A stretch of DNA of 64,000 bases from CAVPCZ01 sp963702445. Lineage in GTDB: Bacteria; Bacteroidota; Ignavibacteria; UBA10030; UBA6906. The translations under genes and the position numbers were made by a program. The stretch's first letter is position 1; each line of letters opens with the position of its first letter. The notes under the pieces are model-generated. The model saw only the letters and a program-made list of their open reading frames with translations, was not told the origin of the DNA and did no database searches. The stretch is taken from contig CAVPCZ010000009.1 in the NCBI GenBank assembly GCA_963702445.1, positions 744,001 through 808,000 of the forward strand, read 5' to 3'. Of the stretch, positions 51,183-59,618 are shown in pieces.

Positions 51183-53645
51183 ATGAAAACTGTCGATCTG
51201 AATGGAACCTGGGAGTTCAGAGCAGCCGACTCCATCGGCGCACGCTCCGCGGAGCAATCCCGGATAACAGAGTGGATGCCCGGAACCGTTCCGGGCACGG
51301 TCCATACAGACCTGATGGCAGCGCAGGTCATTCCCGACCCGTTCTTCCGGACCAATGAAACTGATGTGCAATGGATCGAAGGGATGGATTGGGTGTACAG
51401 GCGGACTTTTGAAGTGCCGTCCGCCATTCTTCGCGAGAACACGGTACTGCTCCTTGCCGAGGGTCTGGATACCTATGCGAATATTGCCATTAATGGGAGG
51501 AGGATCGGTGAGTCGTCCAATATGTTCATCGAGCACTCCTTTGATATCAGAAAAGCGCTTCGCCCGGGGGAGAACACGATCGAGATCCGGTTCGACTCTC
51601 CTGTGAAGAGGGCGAAGAGCCTGGAAGCAGCGCACGGTGCTCTCAGAGTGGTGCTCGAACCGCACCGTGCGTACGTCAGGAAGGCCCAATATTCGTTTGG
51701 CTGGGATTGGGGTCCGAAGCTGACCACCTCCGGCATCTGGAAGGGGATCCGTATCGAGGCGTTTTCCGGTCCACGTCTTCGCGACCCCTTCATCAGCATC
51801 GTCTCGTTGAACGCGAAAGAGGCGGTCGTGCGCGTATCGGTTGACCTTGAGGGGCGTACACGGAAGGGTGCGCACCTTCTTGTCGCAATTGATGGCGGAA
51901 ACGGCCGAACCGAGAAAACCTGCCCCGTGCGCGGAAGGGCCGTTTCCCTGACCGTCAAGATACCCCGGCCGCAACTCTGGTGGCCCAACGGACAGGGGGA
52001 ACAGCCGATGTATTCTGCGTCACTTTCACTCGCGGGGGGAAATGCCATTCTCCACAATCTGGTTGTGCCGTTCGCCCTCCGGACGGTGGAGCTGCTGCAG
52101 GAAAAGGACGCGGAAGGGAAATCGTTCATCTTTGTCATCAACGGACGAAAGGTGTTCTGCAAAGGGGCAGACTGGATTCCGGCGGACAACTTTCTCCCGA
52201 GGATTCCGGACTCCCGGTATGAGACCCTGATCCGGATGGCAAAAGACGCCCACATGAACATGCTGCGTGTCTGGGGTGGGGGGGTGTACGAAAAGAAGTT
52301 GTTTTACGAACTGTGTGACCGGCACGGATTGATGGTGTGGCAGGATTTCATGTTCGCGTGCGGAGAGTATCCTGATACACCATGGTTCCACAGGGAAATC
52401 AGGACGGAGGCCGAACGCACCATCAAACGGCTTCGCAATCATCCGAGCATCGTGCTCTGGTGCGGGAACAATGAATGTGAATGGCTGTTCTGCACGGAAA
52501 ATCCGGATAAGGGCCCGGATCAGATGGGCGGGGCGAGGATCTTCCGCGATCTCCTGCCGGCGGCATGCAAAGCGTTTGACGGATCGCGCCCGTACTGGAG
52601 AAGCTCTCCCTTCGGCACAGGATTTCCCAATGATGAAGGGAATGGAAATCACCATCAGTGGACCGTCTGGAGTGCCTGGAAGGATTTCGCGGAATACGAA
52701 AACGATAACGCCCGGTTCGTCAGCGAGTTCGGATTCCAGGCGCCTGCCAATGTGCGGACCATGGAAGAATGTACTCTTCCGGAGGACCGATCCATCCAGA
52801 GCCGCGTGATCGAGCACCACAACAAGCAGGTGGAGGGACCGGAACGACTGGTCCGGTTTCTGGCCGGGCACTATCGCATGGAAACGGAATTCTCCCGCTT
52901 TACCTATCTCTCTCAACTTGTTCAGGCAGGCGCATTGAAGCGCGCCGTCGAACACTGGCGGCGGCGGAAGTACGGGACAGCCGGATCGCTGTTCTGGCAG
53001 ATCAACGACTGCTGGCCGGTGTCGAGCTGGTCGGTGATTGACAGCGCTCTCCGGCCGAAGGCCGCGTATTTCTATGCGAAACGCTTTTTCGCCCCCGTCC
53101 TCGTCAGCTTCAAAAGGTCGAAAGCCGGAATCGGTGTCTGGGTGACCAACGACAAACCCGGGGCTCACGACGGAACGCTGATCCTCTCACGTCTGTCTGT
53201 GGAGGGGGGCACGCAATGGACGCGTGAACACCGGATCCGGATTCCCCGGGACTCCTCCCGGGAAGCCATCCTTGTTCAGGAATCCTGGCTTGAGTCTTTG
53301 CGAAGTGAAGCAGAGTACCTTCACGTCCGGCTTGTCATCGCCGGAGTTCCGGTGGGAGAGAACCGCTTCTACTTTGAAGAACCCAAACACATGAGTCTCT
53401 CCGGACAGAGTCCGGCGAGCGAGTTGCATGATGAAGGGAACGGTATGTTCCTGTTGACATTGCGTGCACACAACCTTGCCAGGGATGTCGTTGTGGAGAT
53501 TGAAGGTGAAGAGGCACAGTTCGAAGACAACTATGTCGATATCGACGCCGGGTCAACGAAAGAGATCAGGTTCAGGTCCCGTTTGGGCTTCCAGGATATT
53601 CTCAAGCGCCTCCACATACAATGGCTGGGGCACGGCGTCGGATAG
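51183..53645 (+). CDS. GH2 beta-mannosidase
   Basis: 820 residues, intact. Hydrolyses terminal beta-D-mannose. N-terminal sugar-binding sandwich (TVDLNGTWEFRAADS, GMDWVYRRTFEVP, GLDTYANIAINGRRIGESSN), Ig domain, then a TIM barrel: MLRVWGGGVYEKKLFYELCD, GLMVWQDFMFACGEYPD, LWCGNNECEW (acid/base glutamate) and FVSEFGFQAP (nucleophile glutamate), with QINDCWPVSSWSVID late in the barrel. The WGGGxYE and FACGxYP motifs distinguish beta-mannosidase from beta-galactosidase. No signal peptide. Paired with a downstream GH130 enzyme. Confidence 0.94.
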   Translation: MKTVDLNGTWEFRAADSIGARSAEQSRITEWMPGTVPGTVHTDLMAAQVIPDPFFRTNETDVQWIEGMDWVYRRTFEVPSAILRENTVLLLAEGLDTYANIAINGRRIGESSNMFIEHSFDIRKALRPGENTIEIRFDSPVKRAKSLEAAHGALRVVLEPHRAYVRKAQYSFGWDWGPKLTTSGIWKGIRIEAFSGPRLRDPFISIVSLNAKEAVVRVSVDLEGRTRKGAHLLVAIDGGNGRTEKTCPVRGRAVSLTVKIPRPQLWWPNGQGEQPMYSASLSLAGGNAILHNLVVPFALRTVELLQEKDAEGKSFIFVINGRKVFCKGADWIPADNFLPRIPDSRYETLIRMAKDAHMNMLRVWGGGVYEKKLFYELCDRHGLMVWQDFMFACGEYPDTPWFHREIRTEAERTIKRLRNHPSIVLWCGNNECEWLFCTENPDKGPDQMGGARIFRDLLPAACKAFDGSRPYWRSSPFGTGFPNDEGNGNHHQWTVWSAWKDFAEYENDNARFVSEFGFQAPANVRTMEECTLPEDRSIQSRVIEHHNKQVEGPERLVRFLAGHYRMETEFSRFTYLSQLVQAGALKRAVEHWRRRKYGTAGSLFWQINDCWPVSSWSVIDSALRPKAAYFYAKRFFAPVLVSFKRSKAGIGVWVTNDKPGAHDGTLILSRLSVEGGTQWTREHRIRIPRDSSREAILVQESWLESLRSEAEYLHVRLVIAGVPVGENRFYFEEPKHMSLSGQSPASELHDEGNGMFLLTLRAHNLARDVVVEIEGEEAQFEDNYVDIDAGSTKEIRFRSRLGFQDILKRLHIQWLGHGVG

Positions 53646-53705
53646 CCGGGTGCACCTGACGGGGATTTTCTCGATCGCATTCACACATACTTGCCGGGGT
53701 AACTG

Positions 53706-54767
53706 ATGGGACAGGCTTCCCGTCTTCCGAAAGTGCAACGCCTCAATGGGGGCCTGCCACTCTTGCGCAGGGAAGAAGGCCATCCATGGGAGAACAAGGT
53801 CACGTTCAATCCGGCGGCGGTGCTGGTGGACGATCGCCTCGTGCTGGACCTGGCTATTTCCGCGCTGCCGTTCGATGCCAGGATGCGCAGCAAACTCCGC
53901 ACCGAGCCGGCCCTCTGCTTTCTCTACTATCGGGCCCAGGGAACAGAGACGCCCGCGTATGACTATCGACGTTCCTCTATCGGGCTGGCTGTCCTTACGC
54001 CGCGGCTGGAGTTACTTGCCAGGCATGTCGAGCCGATCCTGCGTCCGGGCAATTCGTTTGACGATCTTGGCGTGGAAGATCCACGCATCACGAGAATCGG
54101 CGACAGATTCTATATGTCATATTGCGGTTACGGATCCGGAACGGGGAGGAACAACATGCGTATCGCCGTGGCGAGCAGTGAAGATCTTGTTCACTGGCAA
54201 AAGCACGGGTTGCTCGACGGAGATTTCAACCGCATCGACAACAAGAATGCGATGCTCTTTCCTAAGAAGGTGAATGGTAAACACCTCCTGTTCCACCGGC
54301 CGATGGAAGGACCCGATGCCCTGGCGATCCATGTGGCGGAGGCCGAGGACATTCTCGGGGGATGGACCGGCAGGGGCGCGGTGATGAAGCCCCAACCCAA
54401 TCCGGAATTCAAAGACGTCTGGATCGGTGGCGGAGCTCCTCCGCTCCTCCTTTCTGATGGACGGTTTCTGGTGATCTATCATATCGGGAACAGGCGGGCG
54501 AACGGCGGTCGCGAATATGATCTGGGCATCGCGATTGCCGATCCCGCATCGCGTGAGTTCATCGTGAGGCGCAATGAGCCGCTGCTTCGTCCCGCAACGG
54601 CCGCCGAAACAGTGGGCGATGCCGATCTGGGCGTCAACAACGTGGTATTCATTTGCGGGGCGTATTTCTTCGAGGGAGATCTTTATTTCCCGTACGCAGG
54701 TGCAGACAGCGTAGTCCTTGCCGGGTGTATAGCTGGTGTGGAGCTCGAAGCGTACTGCAGACAGTAG
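53706..54767 (+). CDS. GH130 beta-mannoside phosphorylase/hydrolase
   Basis: 353 residues, intact, 5-bladed beta-propeller. VTFNPAAVLVDDRLVL, SIGLAVLTPRLELLARH, GVEDPRITRIGDRFYMSY (catalytic aspartate in EDPR), NMRIAVASSEDLVHWQKHG, NKNAMLFPKKVNGKHLLFHR and WIGGGAPPLLLSDG are the GH130 blocks. GH130 enzymes phosphorolyse or hydrolyse beta-mannosyl-glucose, mannobiose or mannosyl-N-acetylglucosamine; the phosphate-site residues here are not clear enough to choose. Following a beta-mannosidase, it strengthens a mannoside target for the locus. No signal peptide. Confidence 0.93.
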   Translation: MGQASRLPKVQRLNGGLPLLRREEGHPWENKVTFNPAAVLVDDRLVLDLAISALPFDARMRSKLRTEPALCFLYYRAQGTETPAYDYRRSSIGLAVLTPRLELLARHVEPILRPGNSFDDLGVEDPRITRIGDRFYMSYCGYGSGTGRNNMRIAVASSEDLVHWQKHGLLDGDFNRIDNKNAMLFPKKVNGKHLLFHRPMEGPDALAIHVAEAEDILGGWTGRGAVMKPQPNPEFKDVWIGGGAPPLLLSDGRFLVIYHIGNRRANGGREYDLGIAIADPASREFIVRRNEPLLRPATAAETVGDADLGVNNVVFICGAYFFEGDLYFPYAGADSVVLAGCIAGVELEAYCRQ

Positions 54768-54826
54768 CAGCGTTCGGAAGCAATCCCGATGTGCAAAGTG
54801 ATTGTTGGCGTTCCCCCGCATTTCTC

Positions 54827-54855
54827 TTGACAATCCCCTACTTCCAGTGTACTTT
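54827..54855 (+). promoter_or_regulatory. Strong sigma70-like promoter (copy B)
   Basis: TTGACA (54827-54832), 17-base spacer, TACTTT (54850-54855). Conserved with copy A at 19714-19742 across upstream flank (GCATTTTCC / GCATTTCTC), spacer and downstream TCCCAC. Drives the small membrane protein genes that follow. Confidence 0.7.
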
Positions 54856-55044
54856 CCCACCAGCAGGGACGGTGATCCACGCAAACTCTCCCGCCCTCCC
54901 GGGAGAATCGATCGCGCTGTTCGTAGCAGGAATGAGAATACTGTGCGGGCTGAACACGGTCTGCCAACCCGTATGATGAGTACGTGGAACAACAACACGG
55001 AAGGATCATGATATGACCGAAAGGGGGAGTCCACGGGGGGGAGA

Positions 55045-55242
55045 GTGCAGGTCCGGACGATCATTGCGGCGATCGTGATGCTGACCGGCGTCGTCCTGAT
55101 GGGATACGGCTATTTCCAGAAAGAGCATGTGTTCTTCTACACCGGAGCGGCCCTGACCGTAGGCGGAGTGATGATGGAGGCAATCCTCGCGATCGTTCCG
55201 GCCTCGCGGGAGCGGCGGAAGGGAAGGATCCCCAAAGTGTAG
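55045..55242 (+). CDS. Small two-TM membrane protein
   Basis: 65 residues (VRTIIAAIVMLTGVVLMGYG, FYTGAALTVGGVMMEAILAI). GTG start with G-rich upstream sequence. An ATG at 55013 with AAGGATC site would fit better, but its frame differs across two G-runs (five and seven Gs), so a homopolymer length error there could extend the protein to about 75 residues. Function unknown; lies downstream of promoter B. Confidence 0.55.
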   Translation: MQVRTIIAAIVMLTGVVLMGYGYFQKEHVFFYTGAALTVGGVMMEAILAIVPASRERRKGRIPKV

Positions 55243-55255
55243 CGGGCCGCGGTCA

Positions 55256-55381
55256 ATGTTCTGCCCGACATTGGCTTCTCGCGCTACGAGCATTGCCCTG
55301 GTGTCCCTCACCGTGGCGCTGATCATCGTTGCGTTTGCTGTTTCCGGAATGCCAAGGATGAGAAAGGAGAGAACAACATGA
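55256..55381 (+). CDS. 41-residue single-TM peptide
   Basis: ATG 55256 to TGA 55381: MFCPTLASRATSIALVSLTV continuing into a hydrophobic stretch (ALIIVAFAVSG) and a basic tail (RMRKERTT). Its stop overlaps the next start (ATGA), and it lies 13 bases after the two-TM gene, so it looks like a real small gene of a membrane-peptide operon. No family recognised. Confidence 0.5.
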   Translation: MFCPTLASRATSIALVSLTVALIIVAFAVSGMPRMRKERTT

Positions 55382-56140
55382 AACAGTGGTATGAGGCGCT
55401 GTTTGAAAACTACGGGTTGACGTATGACAGGGAGAGTTTTACCCAGGGGACGTCCGGTGAATGCGACTTCATTGAGCGTGAGATCGGCCGGAACAAGAGT
55501 GCTACGGATTCTGGATGTGGGCTGCGGTACCGGCAGGCATTCAATAGAACTGGCGAAACGGGGGTACACCGTGACCGGCGTGGATCTCTCCGAATCCCAA
55601 CTGCATCGGGCAAAGACAAAAGCGACCGAACAAAAAGTCGATGTCGATTTCCGGAAGGCGGATGCGCGATCTCTCCCTTTCAATGAAGAATACGATCTGG
55701 TGATCATGCTGTGCGAGGGGGCGTTTCCTCTTATGGAAACGGACGACATGAACTTTGAAATCCTCAAGAATACCTACAAAGCGCTGCGGGGAGGCGGCAA
55801 ACTCATCTTCACCACACTCAACGGCCTGTTCCCGCTGTTCCATTCGGTAAAGGATTTCCTTGCGTCCCAGGCGCAGGAGGGAAACGCCACATACGACAAG
55901 AACTCATTCGATCTGATGACGTTCCGTGATGTCAATGTTACCACGGTCCAGGATGACCTCGGGAAGACAAAGGAACTGCAGTGCAACGAGCGGTACTACG
56001 TTCCGCCGGAAATAACATGGCTGCTGCGATCGATCAACTTCACCAGAGTGGATATCTACGGGGCCACACTGGGTGCGTTCAGCAGGAGCGACAGGCTGAC
56101 GACTGAACATTTCGAAATGCTGGTGATCGCGCAGAAATAG
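55378..56140 (+). CDS. Class I SAM-dependent methyltransferase (one frame break)
   Basis: About 253 residues. The start MKQWYEALFENYG continues to IGRNKS, then one extra base near 55500 shifts the frame to LRILDVGCGTGRHSIELAKR (motif I). YTVTGVDLSESQL (motif II), FRKADARSLPFNEEYDLVIM (motif III) and LRGGGKLIFTTL follow. Small-molecule or lipid-type methyltransferase; substrate unknown. Its stop codon shares a palindrome with the convergent URO-D gene. Confidence 0.85.
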
Positions 56141-56153
56141 ACGACCCCGTCTA
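56138..56153. other. Palindrome shared by two convergent stop codons
   Basis: TAGACGACCCCGTCTA: a 6-bp stem with a four-base loop whose ends are the TAG of the methyltransferase and, on the other strand, the TAG of the URO-D gene. The transcripts meet here; too short for a strong terminator alone. Confidence 0.5.
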
Positions 56154-57305
56154 GTACACGCACCTCCTCGCTTCATCTGCAAAAGCCTCCAGGAGCGGGA
56201 GGTCTGCGTCAAAGAAGTGGTCGGAGGGGCAGAGGATGTACCCGCCATCTTCCCCTGCGGCCTCGAAACAGGCCCGCACCGCTTTGCGTGTTTCTGCCGG
56301 CGTGCATCCCTTGTAGTACTCCTTCTGATCGAATCCGCCGATCATGCAGACCCGCTTCCCGATCCGTCGCTTGGCCTCCCGGAGATCAATATCCCCGCCC
56401 ATGCCGGGTGGCGTGAACGTCTCGAGAGCATCCGGTCCCATGTCGGCGAGCCTTTCCAGGATCGGCATCATTCCGCCACAGGTGTGGTAGACGATCCGCT
56501 GGCCCGCTTCATGAGCACGGCGAATGATCTGCATGTCGTACGGGGCAACGAACGTCTCGAGCATTGTCGGGGAAATCACGGTGGATGACGCGTCGCCCCC
56601 GCCCAATTCCAGTACATCGTACCGTGCACCCTTCAGGGAATCCACATACCGCAGCTTCCGTGTGAGGAGAATGTCCAGGAATGCGTGAACCCATTCCGGA
56701 TCATCGTACGTCGCCATGATCAGATCTTCGATGCCGAACAGCACCGAAGCATCCTGCCAGCACCCGGGCTGTCCGTACACATCGAAGCAGGGAATGGTTC
56801 CCCTGATGAGGCCCCGTTCCCCGTAATCCTCCGCCAGCCGGTTCACCGCGGCCACATCGCACAGGGGAGCAGTACAGAATTCCCCGATGATCTCGATGTC
56901 CGATTTGTCTTTCACCAGCCGTTCGCTCACCCATGCCGTATGCTCGTTGCTCTGGAGCACGGTGGTGAGGTTCCTTTTCGGGGTGCGGAAAGTGAAGCGC
57001 GTGGTTTTGTACTGAGGATCGGGGAGTTCTTCACTCGTGATACGCCAGCGGTCGGAGGAGATGCGATGCGGTTCCAGATATCCGGGCACGTGATCCGTAT
57101 CGTAGAATTCACCGTGTGAAGAATCCGGCAGGTAGAGCGACACCCACCGGATGGGATCCAGTCCGAAATGATCGAAGAATTGGTCGTTGGTGATTCCGTT
57201 CATGCAGGTGTCGAGAAAGAACGGCATCACATGATGGGTGGTCACAGGTAAACGGTCCGGGATCTTGCGATCGAGCGCCGCGAGAAATCGCTGTTTGGAT
57301 GTCAT
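56151..57305 (-). CDS. Uroporphyrinogen decarboxylase-family protein (MtaA/CmuA-like)
   Basis: 384 residues of a URO-D TIM barrel: RFLAALDRKIPDRLPVTTH, IISPTMLETFVAPYDMQII-type helix, GQRIVYHTCGGMMPILERLA and MIGGFDQKEYYKGCTPAETR, ending with the YILCPSDHFFDADLPLLEAF turn. HTCGG and the late cysteine resemble the zinc site of corrinoid:CoM methyltransferases MtaA and CmuA rather than heme-pathway HemE. Such proteins often occur in sugar-catabolic clusters of unknown biochemistry. Its start overlaps the stop of the D-lyxose isomerase gene by four bases. Confidence 0.82.
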   Translation of the reverse strand: MTSKQRFLAALDRKIPDRLPVTTHHVMPFFLDTCMNGITNDQFFDHFGLDPIRWVSLYLPDSSHGEFYDTDHVPGYLEPHRISSDRWRITSEELPDPQYKTTRFTFRTPKRNLTTVLQSNEHTAWVSERLVKDKSDIEIIGEFCTAPLCDVAAVNRLAEDYGERGLIRGTIPCFDVYGQPGCWQDASVLFGIEDLIMATYDDPEWVHAFLDILLTRKLRYVDSLKGARYDVLELGGGDASSTVISPTMLETFVAPYDMQIIRRAHEAGQRIVYHTCGGMMPILERLADMGPDALETFTPPGMGGDIDLREAKRRIGKRVCMIGGFDQKEYYKGCTPAETRKAVRACFEAAGEDGGYILCPSDHFFDADLPLLEAFADEARRCVY

Positions 57306-57847
57306 ACTTCGTCCGCCGGAACGCGCTGGATATGGGGATCGGTGAATACATCGCTGGCATCATCACTGGCGGAAGAGAACTCCGACAGGATTGCACCGCG
57401 GGTACCGGCCTGAAACCAGTGGAGCGAGTCGGGCGGAAGTGTGTACTGGTCGCCGGGCTGAAGGATGATCTCATGACGGACCGTGAAATATCGCTCATAT
57501 GCTTCCGGGATCACGGCCTTCATTCTCCGCGTGGGAACTCCCTCGATATAGAGATAGACGACGCCCCAACGGCAGCGGAACGTCTCCATTTTGCCGGCAA
57601 TGTGTTCTTCCCGCGGTGGATGGCGGTGTTCCGGACAGGTTTGACCCGGCAAGAGGACCAGCTCCTTGGCGCAGTACCGATCGTTGTTCTCGTACACGAC
57701 GAGTTCCATGCCGATCGTGTCGATATCGTTCAGACCGAAATCGGCCACCTCGATATTACGCACCTCCTTCGGTGTCAGAACGATGTGTACCTTGTTGAGA
57801 AACTCCACAGCCCTGTTGCGTATCGTCCGGGCTTTTCTCTGATCCAT
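57302..57847 (-). CDS. D-lyxose ketol-isomerase (D-mannose isomerase)
   Basis: 181 residues from MDQRKARTIR, preceded by GGGAGG; an upstream extension of about 180 residues in the same frame is a shadow of the ATPase gene. Cupin fold with metal ligands in PEHRHPP (two histidines) and GKMETFRC (glutamate), a later histidine in LHWFQAG, and the SEFSSASDDASDVFTDPHIQ signature. The family interconverts D-lyxose/D-xylulose and D-mannose/D-fructose. With beta-mannosidase and GH130 upstream, a mannose role is plausible. Confidence 0.9.
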   Translation of the reverse strand: MDQRKARTIRNRAVEFLNKVHIVLTPKEVRNIEVADFGLNDIDTIGMELVVYENNDRYCAKELVLLPGQTCPEHRHPPREEHIAGKMETFRCRWGVVYLYIEGVPTRRMKAVIPEAYERYFTVRHEIILQPGDQYTLPPDSLHWFQAGTRGAILSEFSSASDDASDVFTDPHIQRVPADEV

Positions 57848-57912
57848 ACCATACCTCCCATGGTGTTTCGTCTGTATGTCTGCGTGGCCCAGGCCGACCT
57901 GCGTGCGGCTGT

Positions 57913-57939
57913 GTCTCACGGTGAGTCTCACCGTGAGAC
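57913..57939. repeat. Double nested palindrome after ABC ATPase stop
   Basis: GTCTCACGGTGAG - T - CTCACCGTGAGAC: perfect 13-bp arms around one base, immediately downstream (minus strand) of the ATPase stop codon. Each arm contains an 11-bp palindrome (CTCACGGTGAG, CTCACCGTGAG). No T-tract follows, so it is more like a REP/mRNA-stability element than a terminator. Confidence 0.8.
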
Positions 57940-59433
57940 TCAGCCTGCTTCGAGCCCCGACATCATCCGCATCAGTGTTTCCTGTGTCGCATCCCGCTTC
58001 TGTACCTCCCCGACAATGGCGCCCGCACGCATGACCAGAATGCGGGTTGACAGATTGATCACTTCCGGGAGTTCGGAGGAAATCAGGATGATCCCCCGGC
58101 CCTGACGCGCGAGATCCTCGATCAACGCGTAGATAGCCGCTTTGGCTCCTACATCCACCCCGCGCGTGGGTTCGTCGAGTATCAGCAGTGAAAAAGCCCG
58201 GGCAAGCCACTTGGCCAGAACCACTTTTTGCTGATTGCCGCCGCTCAAACTGGAGACCGGACTCTCGAAGGAAGCGGCTTTGATTGACAGTCTGCCGAAC
58301 GCCTGTGTGAGCATGCTGCGTTCGGTACGCAGACCGAGAAAGATCCATCGCCTCAACAGATCGAGAAGGGTCAGGGAGAAATTCACGCGGCAACTCAACA
58401 TCAGAGCCAGGCCCTGCCGTTTCCTGTCTTCCGGGACGAGGGCTATCCCTGCCCGCATGCGGGCGCGGACCGAAGCGCCTGTCATGTCACGTCCGTCAAG
58501 CAGTATCGATCCTCTTGCACGAGGATCAAGGCCGAACAGCGCCGCGGCCATCTCACTGCGGCCCGAGCCGACAAGCCCGGCTATGCCCAGGATTTCGCCT
58601 GCGTGGACGGTCAACGAAACATCCGCGAACGCGCCGGGCGACGAAAGAGAATCGACGCGCAGCACTTCCCGGCCCGCGGGAGTGCCGGGATGTCCGGGGA
58701 AGTACTCCTCAATCTGGCGTCCGATCATCATGCGGACAATGGCGTTCTGATCCGCCTCGCGCCCCGCAACCGTGCCGACCATGCGCCCGTCCCGCAGGAT
58801 ACTGATCCTGTCGCATAACGAAAACACTTCCGCCATACGGTGCGAAACGTAAAGGATGGTGACGCCCCGTTCCTTGAGACGCGTTATCAAGCTGAACAAC
58901 CGCCGGGCCTCGGGTTCGGAGAGTGAACTGGTGGGCTCGTCAAAGACGAGCATGGTCGCGCCGGAGTTGACCGCAGCGGCGATCTGAACCATCTGATGCT
59001 GTGCGACTGAGAGATCACGCATCACCCGCGACGGATTCAATTCCGGTGCGATGTCTGCGAGCATTTCCCGCGCCCGCCGAATCATCGCCGCACGGTCCAG
59101 TAATACCCTCCACCGGCGCGGATAACGGCCGAGTGTAAGATTCTCCGCGACGGTCAAATCGGGGCAATAGGCAAGTTCCTGATGGACCATGCCGATCCCT
59201 GCCTGTTGCGCCTCGCGGGGAGAGGGGAAGCGGACCGGAGCACCATCGACAGCCACCGTTCCGTGATCAGGATGCAGCAGGCCGGCAAGGACCTTTCCGA
59301 GTGTCGATTTTCCGGCGCCGTTCTCTCCCATCAGGGCATGGACCTCGCCCCGCTCGAGGGTGAGGTTCACGTTGTCCAGGGCGACCGTGCCGCCGAACGA
59401 CTTGCCGATATCCTTAAACTCGATGAAACTCAT
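57940..59433 (-). CDS. Sugar ABC transporter ATP-binding protein (RbsA-like)
   Basis: 497 residues, two fused ATPase domains as in RbsA/MglA. First half: MGENGAGKSTLGKVLAGLLH (Walker A), LSVAQHQMVQIA (signature), MLVFDEPTSSLSE (Walker B). Second half: GLVGSGRSEMAAALFG (degenerate Walker A), VSSLSGGNQQKVVLAKWLAR, LLILDEPTRGVDVG. ATG 59433 is chosen over a GTG two codons upstream. It needs a permease and binding protein of the RbsC/RbsB kind; those at 13.8-15.7 kb lack an ATPase. Downstream in the same strand come D-lyxose isomerase and the URO-D protein. Confidence 0.95.
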   Translation of the reverse strand: MSFIEFKDIGKSFGGTVALDNVNLTLERGEVHALMGENGAGKSTLGKVLAGLLHPDHGTVAVDGAPVRFPSPREAQQAGIGMVHQELAYCPDLTVAENLTLGRYPRRWRVLLDRAAMIRRAREMLADIAPELNPSRVMRDLSVAQHQMVQIAAAVNSGATMLVFDEPTSSLSEPEARRLFSLITRLKERGVTILYVSHRMAEVFSLCDRISILRDGRMVGTVAGREADQNAIVRMMIGRQIEEYFPGHPGTPAGREVLRVDSLSSPGAFADVSLTVHAGEILGIAGLVGSGRSEMAAALFGLDPRARGSILLDGRDMTGASVRARMRAGIALVPEDRKRQGLALMLSCRVNFSLTLLDLLRRWIFLGLRTERSMLTQAFGRLSIKAASFESPVSSLSGGNQQKVVLAKWLARAFSLLILDEPTRGVDVGAKAAIYALIEDLARQGRGIILISSELPEVINLSTRILVMRAGAIVGEVQKRDATQETLMRMMSGLEAG

Positions 59434-59618
59434 TTTCACTCATGAAACGGTGTTGCACAGGCAGCATGAGCAAATGTAGGAAGAAGAGGCATGAACTGCA
59501 AAAGACACGCCGGCGGAGATGGCGAAAATCGCCGGAAAGACGTACATTGACATCGGCTCTCCGGGCCGGCTCCCCACTTCTTGCCTGACAGCTCGAACAA
59601 CGAGATCGGATCCCCCCT

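Noticed and set aside
52026..53168. A 380-codon minus-strand frame inside the GH2 gene
   Set aside because: The GH2 catalytic motifs on the plus strand are unambiguous; the antisense frame is a shadow.
57302..58393. A 363-residue version of the D-lyxose isomerase
   Set aside because: The N-terminal half is an out-of-frame reading of the ABC ATPase gene and the palindrome; the true start with GGGAGG is at 57847.
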